From: Dysgonomonas sp. ZJ279
GTDB taxonomy: Bacteria; Bacteroidota; Bacteroidia; Bacteroidales; Dysgonomonadaceae
Direction: 5' to 3'
Assembly: GCF_011039205.1 (NCBI RefSeq)
Contig: NZ_JAAKEL010000019.1
Span: 1 to 62,912 of the forward strand
Length of the DNA stretch: 62,912 bases
The notes under the pieces: generated by a model
Told to the model about the DNA's origin: nothing
The model's database searches: none
The model's input: the letters and a program-made list of their open reading frames with translations, nothing else
Position numbers and translations under genes: made by a program
Part shown: positions 1 through 8,743 of the stretch, piece after piece
Layout of the letters: each line of letters starts with the position of its first letter
How positions within the stretch are numbered: position 1 is the stretch's first letter

Positions 1-108
1 ATTTTACCCTCTGTGTTAGTGTTTCATACACAAAGGAATTTATAATGTTAATATTTGTTAGTAAAATGCAGGGCTTTATTAGAAGCTCTAGCGGATTTTA
101 CTTAACCG

Positions 109-156
109 GTGGTATACTTTTCAATTATTTTAGTGGACTACTTTTCAATTATATTA
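109..156. repeat. two tandem 24-base repeats at the left edge of the phage module
   Basis: Positions 109-132 and 133-156 are two head-to-tail 24-base units differing at three positions; the shared 14-base core is TACTTTTCAATTAT. They lie just beyond the stop of the truncated gp37-like gene. Tandem sites of 22-24 bases are typical of transposase-binding arrays at the ends of Mu-like phages, but no transposase is in view, so that role is inference. The first 108 bases of the window hold no convincing gene. Confidence 0.5.
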
Positions 157-356
157 TACACGCATTCCTGTACAAGTGTACCCATGTCGTCAATATTAAC
201 AGTAGAAAATCCAATAAATATGGCGGGTGTATCAAAAGGTAGTTCTTCAGCTAAAAAACTTACCTGATCATGCCAAAGGTCAACGTGTCTTACCTCTTGT
301 AAATTACCTTTAATTTTATCGGCTATTTCTTTATATAATTCAGTCCAATATTGCAT
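138..356 (-). pseudogene. Mu gp37-like tail/connector protein, C-terminally truncated
   Basis: The 72-residue product follows gpG in the same direction, where Mu-like phages of Bacteroidota carry a gp37-like (DUF1834-type) protein of about 150 residues. It starts normally (MQYWTELYKEIADKI) and then runs out after VYNIIEK at the very place where the 24-base tandem repeats begin. I infer the C-terminal half was lost by recombination at this junction. If the short form is in fact complete, the family call weakens; it would then be an unknown small protein. Confidence 0.5.
142..160. repeat. left copy of edge direct repeat
   Basis: This 19-base stretch (TTTTCAATTATATTATACA) matches 18 of 19 bases, in direct orientation, with 23856-23874 at the other side of the phage module. 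It could be an attachment-site or target-site remnant. Both copies are AT-rich, which lowers the significance. Confidence 0.4.
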
Positions 357-409
357 AATATTAATTTATTTGTTTGTCAATTAAACAGCGTTTAAATATC
401 AATTAAATA

Positions 410-991
410 TCATTTCAGTTTTTCAGTTTCGGATGCAAACCAATCTTCAAATTGCTTGAATAGAGTTTTGCTTTCACCGATGTATTGTCTCTTTGGCATC
501 TTAATTTTACTACCAACTTCCATAAGGGCCATGTTCCGGCAATATTCGGCCTTAGCATTTAAGCGTTGATTTTTTGCCGAGTTTGAAGTCTTACCACCCT
601 TTGTTTTCTTGATGCTACCAGCAAATTGAAAATATTTAGCCCACCAGAATTTTTTCATCTTGGCAGTGACTGTTATAATTCCACCATCGTTGTGTATTTC
701 GGAATATTCAAGATCGGAACCAACGCGCACTTTTTTTTCACTTACCTCTAAAGGGCGGACACTCTGCATTAGATTCATTGTATTGCTACCTTGGCCGCCT
801 ATCAGTACCTTTTTACCACCTAATGGGCTTTTTCTATCTAACCACTGATGAAACACATCGTCTGTAAATCCACCCTTAACAAAACTTTCTTTGAAGAACT
901 TTTGCGACTCAATAGCGACCATTCTTGGTCGTTGGCGGATGATGTTCTTGGCCGTCAATTTAAAATTGGGTACTTTGTTTAATTTTGACAT
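410..991 (-). CDS. phage virion morphogenesis protein (Mu gpG-like)
   Basis: The 193-residue protein is basic and looks like the Mu gpG / Phage_tail_S family: an early segment on RQRPRMVAIESQKFFKESF, then the family-like RKSPLGGKKVLIGGQGSNTMNLMQSV stretch, in which a linker between W-x-R-x-S and a 'tL..tG.L..S' motif is normally found (seen here as GQGSN-TMNLMQS). These proteins act in head completion and head-tail joining. It sits directly after the portal/gpF gene on the minus strand, which is the usual Mu order. The ORF start at 991 is the only ATG near the 5' end. Fairly sure. Confidence 0.7.
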   Translation of the reverse strand: MSKLNKVPNFKLTAKNIIRQRPRMVAIESQKFFKESFVKGGFTDDVFHQWLDRKSPLGGKKVLIGGQGSNTMNLMQSVRPLEVSEKKVRVGSDLEYSEIHNDGGIITVTAKMKKFWWAKYFQFAGSIKKTKGGKTSNSAKNQRLNAKAEYCRNMALMEVGSKIKMPKRQYIGESKTLFKQFEDWFASETEKLK

Positions 992-1086
992 TCTGAAAAT
1001 ATTCCTTAAAATGCTTGTTATTAGTTATATTAAGCATTACATTTGTAATTCAAACGGTTCAAAGCCCGCAAGGACTGAGAATCTCC

Positions 1087-1123
1087 AAAATGAGCAATAA
1101 GCCCCTAAGTTTATTGCTCATTT
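1087..1123 (-). terminator. hairpin at the end of the portal/gpF gene
   Basis: Perfect 14-base stem: 1087-1100 pairs with 1110-1123 around a 9-base loop. On the minus strand the stem includes the last codons and the stop of the upstream gene. The T-run after the stem is short, so it may act partly as a 3'-end stabilising hairpin between the portal gene and gpG. Confidence 0.55.
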
Positions 1124-3663
1124 TCTTTTATCTTTTCCAAAGCCGAAAAATCACCCGATGTAATTTGTTTGCGTGTAATCTCGGCAACTTTATCTCCATT
1201 AATAATAACCACTCTTTGTATATTGGTATTTTGAGTACCAAGGCTACCAGCTAACAATCGTTTTAGTTCTGAAAAATCGTTTTGTTTACTTAGATCAAGT
1301 ATAGCATAATGTGCACCTTGTTTGTTTGCACTTTTCAATCTATTCTTAATGAAGTTCACAAAGCTACTCTCTCCGTCGAAAGTTTTCAGATCACCTAACA
1401 TTTTACTTTTTCCGATTGCAAGTTCCGGATTCTTTTGTCCGTTAACAATTCCGCCTTCTATGTGATGACGAATAAAAATATCCTTACCCATTTCTTTAGC
1501 TAACTTGCGTGCGGCTTCAATATTTTGTTCTAAATCTGATACATCGGCAAAGTCGTTAATATAAACATTATTATCACCGGATTTCATGACTTTGTTATAG
1601 GGTAAATATGCTTTTGTGAGTTCTGCTTGTTTGCGAATTTCGAGACGTACTTCTTTACTTTCTACTTTTTCATTATAACTATTATTATCGTTGAATATCT
1701 CGCCGGTCTTTCCCGGATTACCTGACCATTGCGGGTCGGGTGTATAGTCGGGTGTGAAATTGGTTAATACCTCGCGTGTTTGCTCCCACCAACAACGACA
1801 ATTAGGGTCTAGCGGCGTCATGTGTTCATCTAAGAAAGGGTCGTCGATGTCGACAACCATACCCTCCAACGCAAAATGCGCCGGGCGTACATCTTTATCG
1901 TTCATTGTACGGAATTTTACACGCTGGTAAATATCCTTGTCTAAAATCCAATCTTGGAACTGCCGGGCCGCTTGTGCCGAACGTGCCGACCATGCCGCCT
2001 GTACATTTAGATATTGCCCGTTTTGCAGGTCTAGGTATTTCTTTGCTTCCTGTTCATATAGTTTTTTACTATCTATCGAATCACTCAGCGTTTGTACTTC
2101 ATTTTGTTGCACATGGGTTTTAGTGGCTGAAAATCTTAATAAGTTCTCACGTATCTTGCGGGCGATCTCATCAGTATAGTAATCCTTACCATATCCATTT
2201 TGCGCGGCCTTATTCAATCGGTCGTATGTCTTAAGGATAAAATCCTTATTTAGTTCTTCCGGCTTGATTTCGCCCCGTCGTATTTGTTCTATCAAATCAT
2301 TGATAGCATTATCCCATGTGGCGGCATAAATAAGCCCCACGCCCTCCAAAGGAGGAGCCATCCATGCGTAAGGGGCTAATGACGAAAAACTATTTACCTT
2401 ACTCTTTTTTTTTTGAGTGTCGTCGGTTTTGGGGTCTTCCGGTTCCGGGGGCACTTGCCCTATAGCGGCCTTTAATTTTGTAATTGGTAAACCTGTAATT
2501 TTGACAAGTTCTTCAACATTAAATTCAAAATATTGAGATAGTGTACCCACCGCTTCCAATACTTCTTTCATTGATAAAGTTTCGCTCTCATCATATTCAA
2601 AAGTAAGGTTTGCCAATGGAGCATAAACAGGGCTAAGTTTAACAAGCCGCGGCATTACCTCTGAATTAAAATAGTATTTGAAAATTAGTTTATCAACTTT
2701 GTAACGATACTGCAAAATACGTTCTTGAACCTCGGCGGCACCGACAAAAGACTTTTCATCTGTAAGACCCGAACTACCAAGAATACGCTTGCTTATTTCT
2801 TTATCGCAAATGTCAGACATAAGCGACTTAAAAGTATTATGTGCATCCACATTGTAACCTTGGGGCGTTTCTATTTTCTCATTGCCTTGTAGAACTGCAA
2901 AATGATTCATTCGGAAATTTTCGAGCATTTCAAAAAGTTCATCACGCCTTGTCGAATCCATTCGATCTGTAATAGCAAAAATAGGAGGTACCCCGAATTT
3001 ATCTATATAGGACATCCACGAACCAAGGCCTAATTTTTTAGCAATAACAACCGTTGCTAGCCCCGATAATATTCCAAGTTCCCAATCGCCGCCAACTTGA
3101 AAGTAATAGTTTTTATAAACGCCCTCTTTGTAACTTGTACCTTCAGTGTCATATTCTTTATCTATGATAATACCCTTTTGAGGTATGAAATTAGATTGCG
3201 GAATTTCTGACACTCTCGCTAGTTCGCCCTTTTCGTTTATATCGTACATTTCAATAAGTTTAACCCCGTCGAATGTATATGATAAAATATGTTTTGCAAT
3301 TTCGAGGTACCACGGTCTTTCGAGCAGTTTTTTAGCTTGAATATCCTCATTATTATCGCTATCAACCAATTTAAAAGGGGCGCATTGTACAGGCATGATG
3401 CGGTTTTCGATACAACTCATCAAATGGCCGTCTAGCGACATATTTTGCCGAAATCGCAACCAACCACCAAGTCTGGGATTGTCGGGGTCAGTAGCCGCCA
3501 TGATAGCGTTAGACCAATCCCTTATCTCTTTACGTGACATGTTAGATGCTTGGCGGGTATAATCTATCTTTTTACCAATAGATCGCTTGTGGTATTCATT
3601 AAAAACATATAAGTTGCTGGCCTTGGATAATATCCATGTGGACGCTTTATCAATTATATTCAT
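1111..3663 (-). CDS. fused portal (DUF935/gp29-like) + minor head protein (gpF-like) + C-terminal nuclease-like domain
   Basis: This 850-residue protein combines functions that are usually separate. Residues about 40-400 look like the DUF935/Mu gp29 portal (DPDNPRLGGW, LSYTFDGVKLIEM, the FGVPPIFAI stretch). Residues about 560-630 carry the gpF/SPP1 gp7 head-morphogenesis signature (KFRTMNDKDVRPAH, then HMTPLDPNCRCWW). The last 160 residues form a third domain with a KNPELAIG...MLGDLKT stretch that resembles the E...(D/E)xK core of PD-(D/E)xK tRNA-nuclease toxins of the CdiA type. Portal and gpF are well supported; the nuclease idea is inference. The portal forms the DNA entry ring and gpF enters the procapsid. 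It overlaps nothing and lies 6 bases after the gp36-like gene. Confidence 0.85.
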   Translation of the reverse strand: MNIIDKASTWILSKASNLYVFNEYHKRSIGKKIDYTRQASNMSRKEIRDWSNAIMAATDPDNPRLGGWLRFRQNMSLDGHLMSCIENRIMPVQCAPFKLVDSDNNEDIQAKKLLERPWYLEIAKHILSYTFDGVKLIEMYDINEKGELARVSEIPQSNFIPQKGIIIDKEYDTEGTSYKEGVYKNYYFQVGGDWELGILSGLATVVIAKKLGLGSWMSYIDKFGVPPIFAITDRMDSTRRDELFEMLENFRMNHFAVLQGNEKIETPQGYNVDAHNTFKSLMSDICDKEISKRILGSSGLTDEKSFVGAAEVQERILQYRYKVDKLIFKYYFNSEVMPRLVKLSPVYAPLANLTFEYDESETLSMKEVLEAVGTLSQYFEFNVEELVKITGLPITKLKAAIGQVPPEPEDPKTDDTQKKKSKVNSFSSLAPYAWMAPPLEGVGLIYAATWDNAINDLIEQIRRGEIKPEELNKDFILKTYDRLNKAAQNGYGKDYYTDEIARKIRENLLRFSATKTHVQQNEVQTLSDSIDSKKLYEQEAKKYLDLQNGQYLNVQAAWSARSAQAARQFQDWILDKDIYQRVKFRTMNDKDVRPAHFALEGMVVDIDDPFLDEHMTPLDPNCRCWWEQTREVLTNFTPDYTPDPQWSGNPGKTGEIFNDNNSYNEKVESKEVRLEIRKQAELTKAYLPYNKVMKSGDNNVYINDFADVSDLEQNIEAARKLAKEMGKDIFIRHHIEGGIVNGQKNPELAIGKSKMLGDLKTFDGESSFVNFIKNRLKSANKQGAHYAILDLSKQNDFSELKRLLAGSLGTQNTNIQRVVIINGDKVAEITRKQITSGDFSALEKIKENEQ

Positions 3664-3669
3664 ATTGTA

Positions 3670-4086
3670 TCAAATAAAAAAATCATCATTAGTAGTGTTT
3701 CCATACATGAGTTTAGCCGTAGAACCGGAGTCGCTGGTTATTTCGGGTAAACCATCTAAGGTTTGCGCCCCACTTTGTATGTTCTTCAATATTTCTTTCG
3801 CCTCTTTATAGATGTCAGTGTAATCGTCGGGGACTTTACGTGCGGCATTACGGCGAACGGCGCGATATACAACAATCATTGCAATGGCTTGCACTAAAAC
3901 TGCATGCCTTAAAATCGGGTCGCCAAATATTTCTGATGTTTTATATCTTCCGGATATATACGAAGTAGCAAAAGCAATCGCCTTTTCTTCCAATCCTGTA
4001 AGTATATTATCATCCAACTGCAAACTCTCGTCTAAAAGTCTTTCTTGAATAACTTCTACTATATCTTCTTTTTCTAAGTACCTCAT
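3670..4086 (-). CDS. phage gp36-like head-tail protein (DUF1320)
   Basis: The 138-residue protein begins MRYLEKEDIVEVIQERLLDES and continues with a helix-rich body containing EEKAIAFATSYISGRY and RHAVLVQAIAMIVVYRAV. This is the pattern of the DUF1320/Mu gp36 family, small connector-type proteins found between terminase and portal or after the capsid. Its start codon overlaps the terminase stop by four bases, so the two are translated together. Its position between large terminase and portal supports the call. Confidence 0.75.
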   Translation of the reverse strand: MRYLEKEDIVEVIQERLLDESLQLDDNILTGLEEKAIAFATSYISGRYKTSEIFGDPILRHAVLVQAIAMIVVYRAVRRNAARKVPDDYTDIYKEAKEILKNIQSGAQTLDGLPEITSDSGSTAKLMYGNTTNDDFFI

Positions 4087-5624
4087 GGCATATTGTATTT
4101 ATGTTTCATGCGGCCCGTGCGATATGTTTTATCACCGGGTTTTGTTTTACGAACTGGAGCAACGTATTTTTCGAGTGCAGATAATGCCTCTCTATCAGCA
4201 TCGGGGCTATCGTCGTGCTCAGTGCTGCCCTCCTCGACGGCGCATAATTGCATTACGGCAACTTGTGTGTCGTTGTGGCTTTTAAGCCTGATATTGTAAT
4301 AAATACGTCCGTTTTTATAATACGGTACCATGGTAAGCATACGACCCAATTTGTTGACTTTGGGTGTATCTACTTTCATCATGTTTAGAGTAACATCGTT
4401 TCGGTCCTCGGCCTCATCGATGTTACGTTGTACTTCTTCATTCCAAAATTGTGACTCATATTGAAATAAGACATTGACGCCTATTGGTAAAGACTTTTTA
4501 AACTCACACATCCAATCGCATGGGAGTTTCATTTTTGCTTGTTTGACAAAGCAGTCTATTTTCCAAAACTTGTTATTCTTGCATACACCCCATGCTTTAA
4601 CTGCATTATAATCACTTGTATCATTATCAGTATATGCAATATCCCAATGAACAATGATCATTTTGAAATCAAGCCAATCGGGCAATTCCGCCCATTGAAT
4701 ATCATCCTCGCTAAAATTTTTACCCTCTAGTTTTGTTTCGTGTAGATATTCAGCATAAGCCGCTGGCAAGCCCATATCCTGCTCTTGCTCCTTATAATAT
4801 TGAGCCGTGTAATACTTCCATGCCGGTTTGTGTGTAACCTTATTATAGGCTTTAACCTGATGCACTTTCCAATGAGGGTGTTTTTCCTGTAATATAGTTT
4901 GTGTCATTACCCGTGCAAACTTATTATTTGCATATAATACACGGCGATGATGTCCTGTCATTGTCGGTATAATATCACGCTCTATTATTTCGGCTTGTTT
5001 ACGCATCCGTTTATGATTAGATATCGTGTCGGGCGTTTCCAAGTCATCAATTACCCAAAGAGTCGGGCGACGTTGTTTTACACGAATACCCCGCACTTTC
5101 TTTTTTGTACCGAATGCCATACCAATAAATCGCTGATCTATTGTTTTGAAATTTCCAACCGTCCAATCACCCTCACATTTTTGTTCTCCAAAGTCAGAAA
5201 TTAAAAGTGGGTTTCCCTCCAATTCTGCTTGTACATCTGAAAGCAGTTCCTCGGCTCTCTCTTTACTATCAGACATAAGGCAAAAAAATACATCTTCTCC
5301 ACGAATCCATAACCAAAGCGGTATAATCACATTACACCACACCGATTTTGCAAGGCCTCGCCCCCATTCTGCAAAACCTTTAAATAATGGGTCGCGTGCT
5401 ACCATATTAGCAAATTCAAGTTGAAAGGCTGCACTTTCGGCCGTGGCATAATGAGGTAAGTAAGTTTCGACCATGTACTTCACATCCGTTTTAGCCCGTT
5501 GTATGCGGTTCATCTTATCGGCGAGGGATTCAAAGGCATTCACAGTTGTAGCCGTGCGTGCAATATCCAATCGCTTCAAATATTCGTCGACCTTGTCCTT
5601 ATCTCTTTTCTTTTGTGTAGCCAT
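4083..5624 (-). CDS. terminase large subunit (Mu gp28-like)
   Basis: The 513-residue DNA-packaging motor subunit has an ATPase half and a nuclease half. A Walker A-like loop GRGLAKS is at residues 88-94 and the Walker B WVIDDLE at about 190-196. The C-terminal RNase H-like nuclease starts near IVHWDIAYTDNDTSDYNAV, giving the first acidic residue, with a further acidic motif HDDSPDADREAL near residue 480. Together with the small subunit it cuts and translocates phage DNA into the prohead at the portal. Start overlaps the small-terminase stop by one base. The length is normal for the family. Confidence 0.9.
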   Translation of the reverse strand: MATQKKRDKDKVDEYLKRLDIARTATTVNAFESLADKMNRIQRAKTDVKYMVETYLPHYATAESAAFQLEFANMVARDPLFKGFAEWGRGLAKSVWCNVIIPLWLWIRGEDVFFCLMSDSKERAEELLSDVQAELEGNPLLISDFGEQKCEGDWTVGNFKTIDQRFIGMAFGTKKKVRGIRVKQRRPTLWVIDDLETPDTISNHKRMRKQAEIIERDIIPTMTGHHRRVLYANNKFARVMTQTILQEKHPHWKVHQVKAYNKVTHKPAWKYYTAQYYKEQEQDMGLPAAYAEYLHETKLEGKNFSEDDIQWAELPDWLDFKMIIVHWDIAYTDNDTSDYNAVKAWGVCKNNKFWKIDCFVKQAKMKLPCDWMCEFKKSLPIGVNVLFQYESQFWNEEVQRNIDEAEDRNDVTLNMMKVDTPKVNKLGRMLTMVPYYKNGRIYYNIRLKSHNDTQVAVMQLCAVEEGSTEHDDSPDADREALSALEKYVAPVRKTKPGDKTYRTGRMKHKYNMP

Positions 5625-6151
5625 TAGCCTAGTTCATTACTTTTTCGTCGCAAATGCAACGTTTGAAAATCAATAGTTTTCTCGAATAAATCAAAATTGT
5701 AGGAACGCAAGGCGGTGAATATATCATCGAAAACATCTACATATAGACCAAGCGTTGCTCCCTTTTCTTTGTTGAGTTCTGCCATAGCTTTGTTTTGATA
5801 AGACATATCATTAGAAATTTGATTTGCTTCTTTTCGGAGTCTCAATTCTAAATCTTTATCACTATTATCAATTGCGTCGTTTATCTGATATTCGAGGGTC
5901 AATCGTTTTTCAGATAATAGGCTTATGATGCGTTGAATGTTTTCGCGGGCCGTACTTGCCGCCGATTGCCTTGTTTTTCGGGCTTCTTTCCATTTACCAT
6001 CCATTGCCCATTCTGACATACTTTTTTCAGTAACACCCAATAAAGAGGCCGCTTCCTTTTGTGTTTTGCCTTGCTCAACGACGAGCTCATAGGCCGAACG
6101 CCTTAATTTGCTGTAATCCGGCTTATCTGTTTTGCCTTTTTTCTTATCCAT
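5624..6151 (-). CDS. terminase small subunit with N-terminal helix-turn-helix
   Basis: This 175-residue protein has a lysine-rich start and then an HTH of the terminase-small-subunit kind (EQGKTQKEAASLLGVTEKS followed by MSEWAMDGKW), ending at about residue 60. The rest is a long charged helical region (about 70-150) suited to oligomerisation. Such proteins recognise packaging DNA and hand it to the large subunit. It is the first gene of the minus-strand packaging block, and 160 bases separate it from the divergent protease gene. Confidence 0.8.
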   Translation of the reverse strand: MDKKKGKTDKPDYSKLRRSAYELVVEQGKTQKEAASLLGVTEKSMSEWAMDGKWKEARKTRQSAASTARENIQRIISLLSEKRLTLEYQINDAIDNSDKDLELRLRKEANQISNDMSYQNKAMAELNKEKGATLGLYVDVFDDIFTALRSYNFDLFEKTIDFQTLHLRRKSNELG

Positions 6152-6311
6152 TGACTATTGAATTTTAAACAAAGATGCCTGTTTTGAGCATGTTCTAAAA
6201 GAATAAATGCAAGGGTTACATAACTATTTTACAGGAACTTATTCAATGATAATCTTTGCATAAACAATAGCACAGGAAGTGCACAATACAACAAATACAA
6301 TCATTATGTAA

Positions 6312-7400
6312 ATGGAAAAAATACCCTTTAATATCCACGCATCGACACAGGCTCAAACGGCCTTAATACGCATAACCGGAACAATCGGGTGGGATACTGA
6401 TTGCGAGTTATTTCGCGCTCGTATAGACGCTATTGCTCAACAAGGCATTACAGACGCCCATTTATATCTTAACGGTCCCGGTGGGTCTTGTTTTGATGCG
6501 GAGGAAATAGTCAATATTATTAAAAGTGTATTTACAGGCAAAGTAACGGGCGAGGGTGGTGCGCTCGTTGCTTCCGCTTATACGCGTATTGCAATGGTAT
6601 GCGAAACATTCACTATGCCCGAAAATGGCATGTTTATGATTCATAAGCCGGCCGGATATACCGGAGGTACAGCAGCAAAAATAGAATCGTATCTAAAACT
6701 TTTGAAAAATATTGAATCTCAATATATTGACTTATACACAACTAAAGCGACCGATAAAGCCGAACTAAATAAACAATGGGAGATCGGTGACTGGTGGCTT
6801 ACAGCTAAGGAGGCTAAGGCAAACGGTTTTATAACCATTGTAAAAGAAAAAGCAAAAATCGACGCGGAAACAACCGCCTTAATATCGGCATGCGGTTGCC
6901 CTGAGTCCAAAATTCCAATTATAAATAACAAAAAAGAAGTAAACGAAATGGATTTAAAAACGATGGCACTTAACCTCGGTTTGCCCGAAAGTGCAACAGA
7001 GGTGGAAATTAACGCCGCTATTGCGAAAGGAAAGAAAGCGCAAGAAGATTTACAGGCGTTGCAGTTGGTTAATGAGCAAAAGGCAAAAGCGGACAAAGAG
7101 GTTAAAATAAAAGCCACTTTGGAAAAAGCAATCGGAGACAAGCGCATCACAGCAGACATGCGTGCGAACTGGGAAAAAATGCTTAATGCCGATTTTGATA
7201 CCGCCAATGCATCTTTGACTGGATTATCTCCGGTGAAAAAAGTAAATGTAACTACATCATCGGCTGAAAGTGGTAAGTCAACCTATGAAGGTAAAACATT
7301 TGCAGAGTTGCAAGATGAGGACCCGGACGCGTTAGCCGAACTTGAAAAAAACGACCCCGAAGCATTTATTGCTTTGTATAATGCCTCTCTCAAAAAGTAA
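6312..7400 (+). CDS. ClpP-type head maturation protease with C-terminal scaffold
   Basis: Residues 1-185 are a ClpP-fold phage protease: GTIG near 24, NGPGGSCFDAEEI at 54-66, the nucleophile Ser88 in GGALVASAYTRIAM, and His111 in FMIHKP. Residues 213-362 are highly charged and helical (KAQEDLQALQ, KADKEVKIKATLE) and end in an acidic tail, as expected for a scaffold that is degraded after shell assembly. An in-frame ATG at 6948 (MDLKTMALNLG) sits exactly at the domain border and could start a separate scaffold protein, as with lambda C/Nu3. It is the first gene of the plus-strand structural operon, directly before the capsid gene. Confidence 0.88.
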   Translation: MEKIPFNIHASTQAQTALIRITGTIGWDTDCELFRARIDAIAQQGITDAHLYLNGPGGSCFDAEEIVNIIKSVFTGKVTGEGGALVASAYTRIAMVCETFTMPENGMFMIHKPAGYTGGTAAKIESYLKLLKNIESQYIDLYTTKATDKAELNKQWEIGDWWLTAKEAKANGFITIVKEKAKIDAETTALISACGCPESKIPIINNKKEVNEMDLKTMALNLGLPESATEVEINAAIAKGKKAQEDLQALQLVNEQKAKADKEVKIKATLEKAIGDKRITADMRANWEKMLNADFDTANASLTGLSPVKKVNVTTSSAESGKSTYEGKTFAELQDEDPDALAELEKNDPEAFIALYNASLKK

Positions 7401-7431
7401 TAAATAACTCTTATAATTCAAATAATATAAT

Positions 7432-8355
7432 ATGAGTACAACTTCAAACGGGCAATGGCTTAATCAATTTGTTGCCCCGCAACTCTTAGCAGAGTTCAAA
7501 AATTTCAAAGACGACTTTATTGGCGTTTTGCCCGGTGCACCAAAACAGGCTTTGACGGCCGACGGGATTCGGTTTAATAAGCTAATCAACAATGTTAACT
7601 TTTTCGTAGACAATACGGCTGAGTTTACACCTCAAAGAATGACGGGTGAAAAGACGTTTGTTGCATGGGAAAAATACGATACAGACCCAACAGCCGTGGA
7701 TGATGCAGAAATACGTTACCTACTTTACGACAAACGTAATGTTGTGCGAACAAAGCATGCGGATACCATGAAAATGGGATTACGTGACCATGTGATGTGG
7801 AAATTATGCCCTGACGACGACAAAAATGCCAATATGCCGGTCGTTCGCACAACAGGTGGAGTAACAAATGGGCGTAAACGTTTATTGTTTAAAGACCTTG
7901 TGGAGTATTTGGAGATAGTCAAAGGATTAAATTTGCCTGATCAAAATCAATTGTTTATGATCTTGAATAACCAACACCGTACAGACCTTATTCTTGATCG
8001 TGATTCGGCTCAATATTTTGCAGATAAAAATATATTCTTTGATGCTACCACCGGTGCAGTAAGAAATGTAATGGGCTTCAAATTCTTTGAAAACAACCAA
8101 GCCCCTGTATTTAATTCGGATACAGAGAAAAAGGCTAAAAATGCGGTTATGGTTACCGGTGATCAACAAGGCTCTTTGTTCTTCTATGCTCCTAATGCAA
8201 TCTATCATATTGAAGGTATGAAAATCCTGTATAAGTCGGAAACAGAGGACACACGAAATGCAGACCCGACTTCTGAATTTAGATTACAAACTTATGGTCT
8301 TGTAAATCGTGTTGTGGATTATGGCTTTGGTGCCATTGTATCTGACAACGGTTAA
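7432..8355 (+). CDS. major capsid protein
   Basis: The 307-residue protein follows the protease/scaffold gene by 31 bases, the standard place for the major head protein. The sequence looks like the Mu gpT-type / HK97-fold capsids of Bacteroidota prophages: N-terminal helix (NQFVAPQLLAEFKNF), an extended stretch EFTPQRMTGEKTFVAWEKYDTDPTAV, and a long P-domain-like helix KHADTMKMGLRDHVMWKL. It has no signal peptide or membrane segment. Call rests mostly on context and length. Confidence 0.8.
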   Translation: MSTTSNGQWLNQFVAPQLLAEFKNFKDDFIGVLPGAPKQALTADGIRFNKLINNVNFFVDNTAEFTPQRMTGEKTFVAWEKYDTDPTAVDDAEIRYLLYDKRNVVRTKHADTMKMGLRDHVMWKLCPDDDKNANMPVVRTTGGVTNGRKRLLFKDLVEYLEIVKGLNLPDQNQLFMILNNQHRTDLILDRDSAQYFADKNIFFDATTGAVRNVMGFKFFENNQAPVFNSDTEKKAKNAVMVTGDQQGSLFFYAPNAIYHIEGMKILYKSETEDTRNADPTSEFRLQTYGLVNRVVDYGFGAIVSDNG

Positions 8356-8380
8356 ATCACATTTAAATACAATTTAAATT

Positions 8381-8743
8381 ATGGCAAAATTAAATTTAAA
8401 GACTATTTCGGAAAGTGTTTTCAAACGCTATCCAAATACAGATAAAGTATTTGTTACATCCGACGGTCAAGCCTTTTTTTGTGAGGCCGATGCGAAAAAC
8501 CATGCAGCAAAAAACAGGAGCGGTAAAGAATTAGATGTTGAAATGTTTCGTAAGGACGATGGCGCAACGTTTGATCTTGGCGAACTGGACAGAATGCAGC
8601 TTGAAGCATTTGTAACAAGTAATACTTTGGATATAGTATTTGACGAAACAACATCAGACGATGACTTGCGCTCGGCCATTGTTCAAGCAATTGAAGTAGC
8701 TGGAGCAAAGAGTAAAAAATCACCTAAAAAAGCTAAGAAATGA
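8381..8743 (+). CDS. hypothetical phage head protein
   Basis: I do not recognise this 120-residue protein. It starts MAKLNLKTISESVFKRYP, has an acidic middle (FDETTSDDDLRSAI) and a lysine-rich tail (KSKKSPKKAKK). It lies between the capsid and tail sheath genes and its stop overlaps the start of the sheath gene by four bases. The position suggests a small head-completion or head-decoration protein; the sequence itself does not prove this. Confidence 0.6.
   Translation: MAKLNLKTISESVFKRYPNTDKVFVTSDGQAFFCEADAKNHAAKNRSGKELDVEMFRKDDGATFDLGELDRMQLEAFVTSNTLDIVFDETTSDDDLRSAIVQAIEVAGAKSKKSPKKAKK

Noticed and set aside
45-242. 65-codon frame at the left edge
   Set aside because: Its second half runs antisense through the gp37-like gene and its middle is made by the 24-base tandem repeat; no start context or family.
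4085-5676. Several plus-strand frames opposite the terminase genes
   Set aside because: They are antisense shadows; the terminase motifs on the minus strand are clear.
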